A stretch of 64,000 nt of DNA from CAWBCR01 sp963787375 (GCA_963787375.1 CAWBCR010000016.1:124001-188000), one strand, 5' to 3'; shown: positions 29,301-40,395, counted from the stretch's first letter. The notes: generated from the sequence alone by a model not told the origin. A program made the numbers and translations.

Positions 29301-30713
29301 ATGCCGGACAAAGAATATGATGTCATCGTGCTGGGCGCAGGGCCCGGTGGCTACGTCGCCGCCATCCGCGCCGCGCAGCTTGGCCTGAAGGCAGCCGTCG
29401 TCGAAAAGCAGTACTGGGGCGGCGTGTGCCTCAACGTGGGCTGCATCCCCTCCAAGGCGCTGCTCAAGAACGCCGAGCTGGCCCACACCCTCCAGCATCG
29501 CGCTGCCGAATTCGGCTTCAGCTTCGACAACCTCCAGTTGGACTATGGCGTCGCTTTCAAGCGCAGCCGCAACGCCAGCAAGCGGTTAGTCAAGGGCGTC
29601 GGCTTTCTGATGAAGAAGAACAAGATCGATACCTACGACGGCTGGGGGACGATCAAGGATCGCAGCACCCTCGCCGTCGAACTGAACGGCGGCGGCAGCG
29701 AGACGCTGACCTTCAAGAACCTGATCGTCGCCACCGGTGCGCACGCCCGATCCATCCCCGGCGTCGAGTTGGACAAAGAGGGCAGCCGCGTCGTATCGTA
29801 CACGCCTGCCATCCTGTCCGACACGGTCCCCGAGCAAATCGTCATCGTCGGCGCCGGGCCGATTGGCCTGGAGTTCGGCTACGTGTATGCCAGCTACGGC
29901 GCTGACGTGACCATCGTCGAGATGCTGGACCGCCCCGCCCCGCTGGAGGACCCCGAGATTGGCGCTGAGCTGTCGAAGGCCTATAAGGCGCTGGGTGTGA
30001 AAATCCTGACCGGCACGCGCGTCACCAACATCGAGGAGCTTGAGACCGCGGTCAAGGTGACCGTCTCCGGCCCGGAAGGCGAGCAGACGCTCGACGCGCA
30101 GCAGGTACTGGTCGCTATCGGCTTCGCGCCCAACGTCGAGGGCTTTGGGCTTGAGAACCTGGGCGTGAAAGTTGACGAGCGGTCAAAGGCCATCGTCATC
30201 GACGAGCAGATGCGCACCAGTGTGCCCAATGTCTATGCCATCGGCGATGTGACTGGCAAGCTGATGCTGGCCCACGTCGGCAGCGCGATGGGCATCATCG
30301 CCGCCGAGGTCATCGCCGGGCACGAGACCATCGAGTTGGAATACAAGATGATGCCGCGCTGCATCTACTGCCAGCCGCAGGTCGCCAGCTTCGGCTACAC
30401 CGAAGCGGAGGCTAAAGAAGCGGGCTACGAGGTTAAGGTTGCCAAGTTCCCGTTCCAGGCCAACGGCAAGGCACTGGGCATGGGCGAGGGCACCGGCTTC
30501 GTCAAGCTCGTCACCGACGCCCGCTATGGCGAAATCCTCGGCGCGTCGATGGTCGGGCCGGAGGTCACCGAGCTGCTGCCCGAATACACGCTGGCCCATT
30601 ACGCCGAGCTGACTGCCGAAGAGATCGCGCGCAATGTCCACGCGCACCCCACCCTCAGCGAGGTGCTGATGGAAGCCGCTCACGGCATCGTCAGCGGGTA
30701 TATTCATCTCTAA
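29301..30713 (+). CDS. lpdA: Dihydrolipoamide dehydrogenase
   Basis: FAD/NAD disulfide oxidoreductase that reoxidises lipoamide of 2-oxoacid dehydrogenases or the glycine cleavage H protein. 470 residues. Seen: VIVLGAGPGGYVAAI (FAD), WGGVCLNVGCIPSK with the redox Cys pair near residues 43-48, VGAGPIGLEFGYVYASYG (NAD), NVYAIGDVTG and the C-terminal HAHPTLSE with the catalytic His-Glu. Start ATG 29301 follows AAGGAG. No E1, E2 or lipoyl-carrier gene is beside it, so the partner complex is encoded elsewhere. Ends at a clear terminator. Confidence 0.95.
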   Translation: MPDKEYDVIVLGAGPGGYVAAIRAAQLGLKAAVVEKQYWGGVCLNVGCIPSKALLKNAELAHTLQHRAAEFGFSFDNLQLDYGVAFKRSRNASKRLVKGVGFLMKKNKIDTYDGWGTIKDRSTLAVELNGGGSETLTFKNLIVATGAHARSIPGVELDKEGSRVVSYTPAILSDTVPEQIVIVGAGPIGLEFGYVYASYGADVTIVEMLDRPAPLEDPEIGAELSKAYKALGVKILTGTRVTNIEELETAVKVTVSGPEGEQTLDAQQVLVAIGFAPNVEGFGLENLGVKVDERSKAIVIDEQMRTSVPNVYAIGDVTGKLMLAHVGSAMGIIAAEVIAGHETIELEYKMMPRCIYCQPQVASFGYTEAEAKEAGYEVKVAKFPFQANGKALGMGEGTGFVKLVTDARYGEILGASMVGPEVTELLPEYTLAHYAELTAEEIARNVHAHPTLSEVLMEAAHGIVSGYIHL

Positions 30714-30730
30714 GTGTTTGCCGGATCACG

Positions 30731-30760
30731 GGGCGCACATCTCTGTGCGCCCTTTTTATT
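30731..30760 (+). terminator. Rho-independent terminator of lpdA
   Basis: GGGCGCACA / TGTGCGCCC, 9-bp stem with a TCTC loop, then TTTTTATT. Confidence 0.92.
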
Positions 30761-30772
30761 TGAGGGAATGCC

Positions 30773-33270
30773 CTACCCCGGTGGGTTCACGTGGAACGGC
30801 ACCGCATCGCTCTTGACCACCTGTCCCTGCGCTGTGCGTCCTTCCGCGTAGACGGTGTGATCCCCGCTTGCAGCGTCCAGTACGCCTCAAACGGCGCGCT
30901 GCCGACTGTCGCCAGCGGCGTGTCGTCCACAAACAGCGTCACGTCGTGCAGCCCCGCCGGCCCGACGGCTACTACCTGCACCTGCTGCGCGCTGATCGGC
31001 AGGCCGGGGTTGATGCGATATACCGTCTGTGCATCCGGCGACGCGATCAGCAGCGCATCCCAGCCGGTCTGGGACTGCCCGGTCTGCGCTGCCGCGATGC
31101 TGTCCGGCAGTAGCGGTAGCCTTTCCTGTCGCGCCCAATCCTGCGCCTGCGGGGGCAGGTTGAGGAATACGCGCGTCGTCAGCCGGTCGGGCGGGGTATC
31201 CGGCCCTGCCGGCAGCCCCGTCGCTGCGTTGACCGTCACCCGCTGGTAGATCGTGTCCGGCTCGGTCGGCTGTGTGCCCGCGATGAACCATTCGGGCCGG
31301 GTGTAGGGGCAGTCGGGCGTGGGCAGCTTGCCCGACAGCGTGCATACCTCGACCTGCACCAGCCCGTCGGGCCGCTGGAACTGAAGCTCCGGCTGGCCGC
31401 GCAGCACCGTCCGCATAAAGTTGTGCCAGATCGGTCCCGCGCCGCTCACCCCGCTGATGTTAACCATCGGCGAGTTGTCGGCGTTGCCTACCCACACGCC
31501 CACCACCAGGTTCGGCGTGTAGCCCACCGTCCAGTTGTCACGGAAATCGGTTGTCGTGCCAGTCTTGACTGCCGCAGGCCGCCCGATCTGCAGGATGCTG
31601 TGCGTGGTGAACTCCGGCGCGCGCGCCAGGTTGTCGCTCAGGATGTCGCTGATCAGCCACGCCACACGCGAGTCGATCACCTGCTCGCCCAGCCCACTGT
31701 TCTGCGAATACACCAGGGTGCCGTCCGCTTTCCTGACCTCCAGGATCATCACCGGCTGCACGCGCCGCCCGCCGTTGGCGAAGGCCGCGTAGCCCGCCGT
31801 CAGCTCCAGCAGGCGCACGTCGCCGCCGCCCAGCGTCAGCGAGAGGTCGTAATCATTGGGGTTGTGGAAGGTCGTCATGCCCAGCTTGCCAGCGAGCTGT
31901 AGCAGCGTGTCGACGCCAATATGCTGCAGCGTGATCACCGCCGGCACGTTGAAGCTCGACGCCAGCGCCTCGCGGATCAGCACCGGCCCGTGCTCCTGCC
32001 GATCGTAGTTCACCGGCGTGTAGGCGAATCCCTCCTTGGTCACGAACGCCGTGCGCACGTCGAGGATCATTGTCGCCGGTGTCCACGGGTCGGGGCGCGT
32101 GGGGTCGAAGGCTGCCGCGTAAGTGAAGGCTTTCATCGTCGAGCCGGGCTGGCGCGGGGCCAGCGCCATGTTGACTGCCCCACTTGCCGCTGCGTCGAAG
32201 AAGTCCGGGCTGCCCATCATGGCCAGCACTTGCCCGGTGTGTGGGTCCATTGCCACCAGCGCCGCGTCGGTGGCATTGTGCGCCGGGTCGCCGACCGTCG
32301 GCGTGTTCAGCAGGTCAAGCTGCCGCTGTGCGATGCGCTCCGCCGCGTGCTGCCAGTCGAGGTCGAGCGTGGTGCGCACCTCCAGCCCGCCGCCATACAG
32401 CACGTCGGGCGGGAGCGTGGCCTCAAGCTGATCATACACGGCGGTGACGAAGTGCGGCGCTTCGATGGTGTAACGCTCGGCGGCGAAGGCCAGCGGCTCA
32501 CGAGCCGCCTCACTCGCGTCGTCGGCACTGATCAGGCCGTGATCGGACATCAGCCCCAGCACCACTACTTGCCGATCTTTGGCCGCCTTCGGGTCCGTCA
32601 ACGGATCGTACACCGAGGGTGCTTGCGGCAGCCCGGCCAGCAGCGCGCACTCAGCCAGGTCCAGGTCGCGGACAGATTTGCCATAGTAGGCCCGCGCTGC
32701 CGCGTCGATACCATAGGCCAGGTTGCCATAGTACGTCTGGTTCAGGTACAGCGAGAGGATCTCGTCCTTGGAATAATGCTGGTATAGCCGGTAGGCGAGG
32801 ATCACCTCGCGCAGCTTGCGCTGCAGCGTGCGCTCGGCCCGCTCGTGCGGGTCGAGCAGCAGGTTGCGCGCCACCTGCTGCGTAATCGTGCTCCCGCCGG
32901 AGCGGATCTCGCCGCCGCGCAGGTTGATCCACACCGCGCGCAGCACGCCGCGCAGGTCAACGCCAGGATTGCTGTAGAAGTTGAAGTCTTCGGTGGCGAT
33001 GGTCGCGTCGACACACACCTGCGGAATCTCGTCCAGCGGCACGACGGTGTTGCGCCCGGCGTCCGTACCGATGACTTCGTACAGCAGCCGCCCCTGCCGG
33101 TCGAGGATGCGCATCGACGGCGTGTGCAGCCCGGCACTCAGGTCGTCGACGTTGGGCAGGTCGGTGAACAGCCATGCCCGCACGCCGAGCGCTGCGCCTG
33201 CCAGCAGGAGCAGCAGCGCCGCCGCGCCGATCAATGCCCGGCGTTTCCTGTCGGTGAAGTGTTTCCACAT
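30773..33270 (-). CDS. Class A penicillin-binding protein (frame break near C-terminus)
   Basis: Bifunctional peptidoglycan glycosyltransferase/transpeptidase anchored in the cytoplasmic membrane. Transmembrane helix at about residues 12-32. GT51 domain: ATEDFNFYSNPGVD (catalytic Glu), GGSTITQQVARNLLL and ILSLYLNQTYYGN. Transpeptidase: PGSTMKAFTYA (active Ser and Lys), SSFN and KTGTTTDFRDNW. A C-terminal beta domain resembles the tail of PBP1C. Near 30865 a frame break (one missing G) cuts the last 30 or so residues; the other frame continues DHTVYAEGRTAQGQVVKSDA to TAG at 30773-30775. Start chosen at ATG 33270; an in-frame start 15 codons upstream is possible. Confidence 0.92.
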
Positions 33271-33362
33271 ACCCCGATTGTAATCCACGCCCGCCCGCCC
33301 GGCGAGGCCCGCCATGATCCTGCAAGGCGGCTGTCAGGTCTCCGGCAGCCTGGGGTATTGTG

Positions 33363-34935
33363 CTAAGGGGCTGCGCTGCTGAAGTACTGCGCAACCAGCG
33401 GCGCGAGGTTTGCCTGAGTGTGCCGCTGTGCCGTTGTGAAGAAGTCGTCTGCCGTCACCGTCTGCCACTGATAGGTGGCGTAGTAGTCTCGCAGAAAGGC
33501 GAAGAAGGCATCATCGCCCATCAGGCTGCGCAGGTCGCGCAGGAAGCGCGCCGCCTGCCCATACATCGACTCGATGAAGCGGCTGCTGTCGTCGTAACTG
33601 TAAATGCTGGCGTCGACCGGCCCCTCCGGCGCGTACTGGTCGACACGCTTCTCCCACCACCAGCCGGTCTGATCGGGAGCGTAGCGTTCGAAGTACAGTA
33701 GCTCGCTGTAGAACGCCAGTGATCTCGTCCAGCCACGGTGCGTCTGGCTGATCGTTGCCCACCGCCCCATACCACCACTGGTGGGCTGTCTCGTGCGCGG
33801 CCAGCGCGTGCAGCAGCGATGGTGGCTCGCCGGGATAGACGAGGTAGGCGTAATCGGTGATGGAGATCAGCGCCGAATACTCCATCCCGCCGAAGAAGCC
33901 GTTTTCGGCCACCGTCAGACTGTCATAGGGGTACGGCCCGTATAGCTCATCGAACAGCCGGATGGCCTGCCCGGCGATGTCCGCCGCCGCCTGCCCGGCT
34001 GCGGCGTGCTCCGGCAAGAAGACGCTGTGGATCGGCACGCCGTCCGCCTCCCCGTCGACCGTCTGGTAGCGGTCGCTGGCCAGGAAGGCGATCCCCCGCG
34101 CCCGGTCGACGTGAAAGTGCCACGCGCCGTCTGTGTCCTGCCCCTCCGGCCCGCCGCTGGCGACGACCACGCCGGGCTGCGTGCGCACGGTCAGGTCGGC
34201 ATTGACCAGCGGGTAGACGGTCGGATCGCCCACCTCGCGGTAGGCCCACGTGTGCCAGCCCTCGCCTGGCACGTACGGCACCAGCGACGGGTACCACTCG
34301 CCTGCCTGGATCAGGTCGAACGTCCAGCCGGTCGTGCCGGTCGGCGGCCAGTCGGTCGGCCCGACCGGTGGGATGACCACCCGGTAGCGCATCTCGACGT
34401 GCACCGCTTCGCCGGGTGCGGCGGTGCGTGGCAGCGGCACGCGCAGCGCCGTCTGTGGCGGGGCGAAGGGCGGCAGCGCGTCCCCGCTGCTCTCGCCGAC
34501 TGTCACGCTGACCGTGTCCAGGTAAAACGTGCCCTCCAGGTGATCGATGGGCACGTTGAACACGACTTCATCCCAGCTATCGCCCGACGTATTGGTGAGG
34601 TCCACCGTTTCGCGCACGCGCATCCAGCGCTCGGCATAGAACAGCTCCACGTCGAGCCGCATCTCCGGCAGCGCCGCGACCGGCCTGGCAGTTGGCACGG
34701 CTGTGGGCGGCGCGGTGGCGGTGGGTGTCGCGCTGGGGATCGGGATTGGTGTGGCCGTCTCAACATGCACCAGCGGCAGCACTGAAGTAGCAGTATCTGC
34801 CGGAGGATGGCTGCATCCCGTTCCCAAAACGGCGATCCACACTATAATCCACAGGAGCGGGGTCAAGGGGTCAAAGACCCCTTGCGGAGGGACCGGGGGG
34901 CGGCTGCCCCCCGGTCTTCTGTTGAGGCCAAACAT
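33363..34935 (-). CDS. M1-family metallopeptidase lipoprotein (one frame break)
   Basis: Predicted secreted lipoprotein: hydrophobic stretch PLLWIIVWIAVLGTGC with a lipobox Cys at about residue 41, a Thr/Pro/Ala linker, an N-terminal beta domain, then a gluzincin domain with HETAHQWW and downstream WLDES, i.e. the HExxH-(18)-E zinc site of M1 aminopeptidases; GGMEYSAL is the GAMEN-like substrate loop. Near 33725 the frame changes between WLDE and SLAFYSELLYFERY, fixed by removing one base. Start uncertain: ATG 34935 would translate through two strong hairpins (34864-34916); TTG 34866 with AAGGGG upstream is a plausible alternative, though it loses the basic residues before the signal. Confidence 0.85.
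34864..34916. repeat. Double hairpin element
   Basis: Two adjacent perfect hairpins. CAAGGGGTC-AAA-GACCCCTTG spans 34864-34884 and GACCGGGGGGC-GGCT-GCCCCCCGGTC spans 34891-34916. They lie between the M23 gene and the peptidase signal sequence. It could be a terminator or a dispersed palindromic repeat. Confidence 0.7.
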
Positions 34936-34941
34936 GCCCGT

Positions 34942-36753
34942 CTATCGCCGCGCGGGCCGGTGATCCAGGATGAATTGTCGCGGATCGACGTAGTTGGCAT
35001 ACACCTGGTCGAGATTGAGCCCCGGCCAGTGATTGGGCTGGTGCTCAAGGATGTCCGTCTTGGCGATGTCAAAGTGCAGGTGATAGGGCACCTTGCCGCC
35101 CGCGTTGCCCACCTGGCAGATCTGCTCGCCGCGCTCCAGCCGGTCACCCTCGCGCGCCATTGGGTTGGCAACGTGCGCCGAGCGTGTCCACACGACGGTG
35201 CCGTCGGGCAGTGGATCGTGCCGGATGATGATCAGCGTGCCCCACGTCGAGCCGCCATCGCCAACGAAGGTAACGACGCCGTCGGCGGCGGCGTACACCG
35301 GCGCGAGCTTGTCGGCATCGAACCCTGGGCTGTTGTTGTTGAGGTCGGCCCCGGTGTGATAGGCCGCACCGACCGAGGTGTAGTACGTGGCGAAGCCGGT
35401 CGCGTCGAACCACGTGCCGGGCCAGATTTGATCCGTCGTCCGCTCGGCAGCCGTGCCCACCGGCGAGTCAAAGCCCATCCGCAGGTTGGGCTGCACCTGT
35501 TCGAGCACCTGCCGCCAGCGGACCGCCGTGAAGGCGATCTCCTTGTTGGTCTCGCCGGTCAGGTCGGTCAGGTTGACCTGCGCGCCGTCGGCCTGCTGCG
35601 CGAAATTGTACACCACCAGCGGCACCCACTGGTCGTAATAGTGCGACTGGTTGAGCTTGACCAGCAGCTCGCTGCCCACCCCCGCCACGCCATGAATGTG
35701 GTACTGAGCTTTGCCCGTCGTGGCATGCTGCCCGGGGATGAACACCGAGACCTCATAAGTTCCAGCCGCTGGCAGGCCGGGCCGCCAAATGGCATACACC
35801 GTGTCGCGGTCGGCGCGGGTCTGCTTGTACTTGACCGGGTGGCCACGCACGCTGGTGAATTCGCTGAACACCTGGCTGGACGCCTGCCCGGTCTGGGTGC
35901 CGTCCAGATAGCCTGCCTCGTAAGGCGCGATGATCTTCTCCCAGCCGTAGCGCCGCCACACCTGGTCTGGCCCGACTTCCGAGTTGACCTTCTCGTCGTT
36001 GATGGCTGCGTACTCGATGGGCCCGATGACGCCGATACGCCAGTACGAGAGGCCCGTCGCGCCGCGCACGCTTCGCGCGATGTCCTGCGCCCGGATGATG
36101 CTGTCCGGCGATACACCATAACCCTGCAATACCGGGAAAATCGGCACGCCGTAATTGCCCCACACCACGTACGTCTCGGTCAGCACGTCTTCCGGCGTGC
36201 GGCCCATGGTGCCCCAGTAGCACTGTGGATGCAGGCTGTTGACGTACGGACGCCACGCATCCGGGAAGATGGCGCTGTACCACTGCGTGCGCGGGTCGAC
36301 GCTCAATCCGATGTGGAAGTCGCGCCCCAGCGCGTTCCGGATGCCGCTCATCAGGCGGATCACGTCGTCGCGGCTGCCCTTCCAGTATTGGCTGTACGGC
36401 TCAACATCCAGGATCATCGATTTGACGCCCGACACCTGGCAGGCCCCTACGATGCGTGCAACCTCGCCGTCGACGTTCTGCCCGTGCACCACCGCCCATG
36501 CGTGGAATTTCAGCCCCTGTCCCTTCAGCGTGCTGACCCACTTGGCGATGTCGTCCGGGCCTTTGATGTTCATCGAGGTTTTGCTGTCGAAGTCGCCCTG
36601 CCATCCGTCGCCATCGCTGGTCTTGACGAATATCGCATCGGCTGCGGGGCAGCGCGTCTTGACCGTATTGACCAGTGTTTGGATGTCCGGCTCACCGACC
36701 GCATCACCTTCCCAGTGCCACAGGCTGATCTTGCCGTCATACGGGGATGCCAT
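34942..36753 (-). CDS. Glycosidase-like barrel fused to carbohydrate-binding and M23 peptidase domains
   Basis: 603 residues in three parts. Part 1 (about 1-275): a TIM-barrel-like domain with FVKTSDGDGWQGDF, HAWAVVHG, SMILDVEPY and SLHPQCYWG, resembling DUF4015/GH25-like barrels. Part 2 (about 290-430): a golvesin/Xly-type sugar-binding domain (AGTYEVSVFIPGQHAT, NQSHYYDQWVPL). Part 3 (about 450-595): an M23 LytM endopeptidase with YHTGADLNN, AAADGVVTFVGDGG and HLHFD supplying the zinc ligands. Together this points to peptidoglycan cleavage. No signal peptide or membrane helix is visible, which is odd for such a protein. Start ATG 36753 follows AAGGAG at 8 bases. Confidence 0.78.
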   Translation of the reverse strand: MASPYDGKISLWHWEGDAVGEPDIQTLVNTVKTRCPAADAIFVKTSDGDGWQGDFDSKTSMNIKGPDDIAKWVSTLKGQGLKFHAWAVVHGQNVDGEVARIVGACQVSGVKSMILDVEPYSQYWKGSRDDVIRLMSGIRNALGRDFHIGLSVDPRTQWYSAIFPDAWRPYVNSLHPQCYWGTMGRTPEDVLTETYVVWGNYGVPIFPVLQGYGVSPDSIIRAQDIARSVRGATGLSYWRIGVIGPIEYAAINDEKVNSEVGPDQVWRRYGWEKIIAPYEAGYLDGTQTGQASSQVFSEFTSVRGHPVKYKQTRADRDTVYAIWRPGLPAAGTYEVSVFIPGQHATTGKAQYHIHGVAGVGSELLVKLNQSHYYDQWVPLVVYNFAQQADGAQVNLTDLTGETNKEIAFTAVRWRQVLEQVQPNLRMGFDSPVGTAAERTTDQIWPGTWFDATGFATYYTSVGAAYHTGADLNNNSPGFDADKLAPVYAAADGVVTFVGDGGSTWGTLIIIRHDPLPDGTVVWTRSAHVANPMAREGDRLERGEQICQVGNAGGKVPYHLHFDIAKTDILEHQPNHWPGLNLDQVYANYVDPRQFILDHRPARR

Positions 36754-36916
36754 CCACACAACTCCTTATCCGATAAATGTGTCCACGCCAGCATGAGTTG
36801 TCCAGTCAGACAGGGTTGTTATCGCAGATGTTGCGCCGGGAGTCAAGTTCCGCGTGGAACCGGGGCAACGCGCGGCTGGGTCAATGCGCTGCTGCTTGTG
36901 AAATACATAACGATCA

Positions 36917-36946
36917 TTGACGGTAGAAGCGATGCGACTTTATAAT
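36917..36946 (+). promoter_or_regulatory. Strong promoter of the hdr-met cluster
   Basis: TTGACG (36917-36922), 18-bp spacer, perfect TATAAT (36941-36946). Transcription should start at about 36953, giving a leader of roughly 240 nt before the GTG at 37196. Confidence 0.75.
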
Positions 36947-36950
36947 GTTA

Positions 36951-36976
36951 TGAAGAAGACTGGGCCGTCTTCTTCA
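36951..36976 (+). promoter_or_regulatory. Hairpin at the predicted transcript 5' end
   Basis: Perfect 10-bp stem TGAAGAAGAC / GTCTTCTTCA with a TGGGCC loop, starting at or within 2 bases of the predicted start site. It may stabilise the RNA end or be an operator for a dimeric protein. Confidence 0.55.
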
Positions 36977-37195
36977 TCACAACCAATCGTCGATCTGGCG
37001 ATCACTCCCCAAACTCCTCCTCGACCTCGTGCCGACGCACTTTAGCCGGGCCATTGTGATTCGGAACGGGCTAGCACATTTAAAGACGACCGAATTCCAA
37101 ACGCTCTGACCATCACTCACGACGTCGGTTCGACAATCACCGTCTCACTGGTTTGTACACGGATCTGAACATCAAATCCGGCCGGGAGCAACGAC

Positions 37196-40100
37196 GTGAC
37201 AATACCGAACGGTCGCACGGACTGGGCTAAGCCCGCCGCAGCATTGGTCATCGGCGGCGGCATCGGGGGCATGCGCGCGGCGCTGGATATGGCCGACGCT
37301 GGCCTCAAAGTCTACCTGATCGAGCAGACCCCCTGCCTGGGTGGACGAGTGGCGCAGTTGGGCTTCATGTTTCCCCAGCACGACTGCGTGCTGTGCCGTG
37401 GAACGCCTGATCACGGCTATGGCTGCACACGCCCCTCGATTTCACCTGCCTATATCCAGCACAACCAGCATCCCAATATTGAGATTCTGACCAACACGTC
37501 TGTGATCGAAGTAGAAGGCCAGGCCGGTGACTTTACCGTGTCGCTGCGCCCGGAGCCGCGCTACGTCGACCCGGACCGCTGCATCAACTGCGGCTACTGC
37601 GCGCTGGCGTGCCCCGTCGACCTGCCGGACGAATACCAGCAGGGCATGACTCTGCGCAAGGCCGCCTACAAGGTCGCCCGGCGCGCCACGCCCAACGCCT
37701 ATGTCATCGACCGTGGTGACTACTGTGACGACTGCCGCGCAATGCGTCGACGTCTGCCCGAGCCCACGCCATCAACCTCGACGAGCAGCCGCGTCTCCAG
37801 ACGGTCGGCGTCGGGGCGATTATTCTGGCGCTGGGCTTTCAGATCTACGATCGCGACCGAGCTTGCCGAGCTGGGCTACGGGCGTTATCCCAACGTGCTG
37901 AATGCCATGCAGTATGAGCGCCTGGCCAGCCGGTCGGGCCCCACCGAGGGCGCCGTCACTCGCCCCTCTGACCATCGCAGGCCGCGCTCTATTGCCTGGC
38001 TGCAGTGCGTCGGCTCGCGCGATCAGCAGAACACCTTCTGCTCGTCGATTTGCTGTATGTACGCCACCAAAGAAGCGCATGCTCGCCAAGCAGCGGCTGG
38101 GCGAAGACGTGAACTGCATCGATCTTCATCATGGACGAGCGCGCGTTCAATAAGGAGTACAGCCGCCTATTTCGCCGCCGCCCGCGAGAAGCACGACATT
38201 CATTACATCCGCTGCCGGGTGTCGGCCATCCGTGAGGACCCCCAGACCCACGACCTGATCCTGCAGTACGCCGACGCCGGCGGCACGCCGCACGAGGAGC
38301 GCTCCGAGCTGGTAGTTCTGGCGACCGGCCTCCAGCCGCCGCAGTCGGCGCGACAGTTGGCCGATGTGCTGGGCATCGAGCTGAATCGAATACGGCTTCT
38401 GCCAGACGGACAAGTTCACGCCGCTGCAAACGTCACGCCCCGGCGTGTTCGTGTGCGGCGCGTTCTCCTCTCCCAAGGAAATCTCGGAGACGATCATCGA
38501 CGCCAGCGGCGCAGCCGCCGAGGTGATGCGCTTGCTCAACGACCGGCTCAACACGCACCCCTATACCCGCGAGTGGCCTTTCCTGGCCACAGACGGTCTG
38601 GGGCCTGAGCGCGACGTCTCCGGCGAGGAGCCGCGCATTGGCCTGTTTGCCTGTGCGTGCGGTGGCACGATCAGCGACGTGCTCGATCTGCACACGCTGG
38701 TCGAGCCAGGCGCAGCAGCTGGCCGGGGTACGCACACCGCCGAGGTGCTCGAATTCGCCTGCTTCCCCGAGGGGCTGTCGAACGCATCCAGGCAGCAGAT
38801 CGAAGCAGCAGGGTCTGAACCGTGTGGTGATCGCCGGCTGCAGCAACCGCACCCACGAATCGCTGTTCCAGCGTACGGTGCGGCAGGTCGGGTCTGAACC
38901 CCTACCTGCTGGAGATCGACCAACCTGCTGCGAGCAGTGCAGCCGGGTTCATCGTGGGCAGATGGAGATGGCCAACCGCAAAGCGCAGGAGATGGTTCGC
39001 GTTGCTGTGGGCCGCGCGGCTGCGGCCCAGCCCGTTTACAAGGACCTGCATCACTGCCGACCGGTCGCGCTGGTGATCGGCGGCGGCGTAGCCGGCATGA
39101 CGGCTGCCCTGGCGATTGCCGACAGCGGCTACGACGTGCATCTGGTCGAGCGCGCCGATATGCTGGGCGGCAACCTGCTCAACCTGTATTACGTGGCCGA
39201 GGGCTACAATCCGCAGCATCCTCCTGCGCGATATCGTCAACCGGGTGCGCACGCATCAACGGATCATCGTCCTACACCCGCACCGAAGTCGCGCGTCACT
39301 GGGGGCACATCGGCTATTTCCGTGCCGTGCTGCGCACGCACCTGCACCGATGGTACTGCCGAGGATCAGCAGATCGAGCACGGGGTTACGATTGTCGCCA
39401 CCGGCGCGCGCGAAACGCGCAATCACCCCTGGCTGACCGATCCTGACCTCTATCCGGAGATGATCACCCAACGAGAGCTGGAAGAGAAGATCATCCACCA
39501 GCCCGGAGGAGATCATCCGCCCTGCAAAGACGTGGTCATGGTCCAGTGCATGCGGCCACCCGGCTCGCCTGAGTACTGCTCGCGGGTGTGCTGCACCAAC
39601 GCTATGAAGAACGCCATCCGCCTCAAACTGTTCAACCCGAACTGCCGCGTGACGTCCTATTACAAAAACATCGTCACCTACGGCTTTCGCGAGCAGTATT
39701 ACACCGAGGCGCGCGCGCTGGGCGTGATCTTCGTGCGCTACACCGACGACGAGCCGCCCACGTGACGCGCAGCGGCAACCGCCTGCGCGTCCACGTGCGT
39801 GACCTGTCGATCAACCGCTGGCTTGATCTGCCCGCCGATCTGGTCCCGATCAGCATGTCGGTAGCCCCCGCTGAAGGTACCGAGGAGCTGGCCACCATGC
39901 TGCGCGTGCCGCTCGGCGAGCGAAGGGTTCTTCGCAGAGGCGCAGATGAAGCTGCGCCCGATGGACTTCATGCGTGAAGGCATTTTCCTGGCCGGGCATG
40001 GCCCACTATCCCAAGTTTGTCGAGGAGAGCATCAGCCACGCGCTGGCGGCGGCGGCGCGGGCGCTGCCCCTGCTCGCACAGCGGTCGCTGTACCTGGGCG

Positions 40101-40395
40101 GCATGGTGGCGCAGGTTGACCCCGATAAGTGCGTCGGCTGCCTGACCTGCACTCGCACCTGCCCGTTCCAGATACCGCAGGTGATCCAGCAGGAAGGGCG
40201 GCAGCGGCGTGGGCGGGCTGGGCGGCGCGGCCTACATCGACCCGGCCCAGTGCCAGGGCTGCGGCACCTGTACTGGCGAATGCCCGGCGAACGCCATCCA
40301 GCTTGTCAACTACACCGACGAACAGATCATGCTGCGTTCGATAGGCGGTCTGGGCAGGCTGGCAGCCCGAGCCGGCGGAAGGGGTGGCGAAATGA
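37196..40395 (+). CDS. hdrA: HdrA1: tandem HdrA-like Fe-S flavoprotein (many frame breaks)
   Basis: About 1065 residues after bridging frames. It is two HdrA-type units end to end. Unit 1: VIGGGIGGMRAALDMADAG (FAD), CLGGRVAQLG, ferredoxin Cys sets CINCGYCALACP and CAQCVDVCP, and WLQCVGSRDQQNTFCSSICC. Unit 2: GCSNRTHESLFQ (HdrA N-domain), a second FAD motif VIGGGVAGMTAALAIADSG, MVQCMRPPGSPEYCSRVCC, GMAHYPKFVEE, and a C-terminal pair of [4Fe-4S] sites CVGCLTCTRTCP and CQGCGTCTGECP. HdrA proteins bifurcate electrons at FAD. Start GTG 37196 after GGGAG. No stop in the observed frame before mvhD1; the TGA at 40393-40395 (ATGA overlap) is assumed after one more base slip. Breaks start near 37738. 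Confidence 0.83.

Larger units (their letters stand above)
36754..37195. other. Intergenic and leader region upstream of the hdr-met cluster
   Basis: About 440 bp between divergent genes. It contains the strong promoter at 36917-36946, the start-site hairpin, and then about 220 nt of leader with no gene that I can support. A 31-codon frame from 36950 has no ribosome site. Confidence 0.6.

Noticed and set aside
34807..36945. 712-codon open frame on the plus strand
   Set aside because: It is antisense to the glycosidase/M23 gene, has no family motifs and a His/Arg/Val-rich composition typical of a shadow frame in GC-rich DNA.
36950..37045. 31-codon leader peptide before the hdr cluster
   Set aside because: No ribosome site, start codon at or before the predicted transcription start, Pro/Ser-rich sequence without attenuator features.
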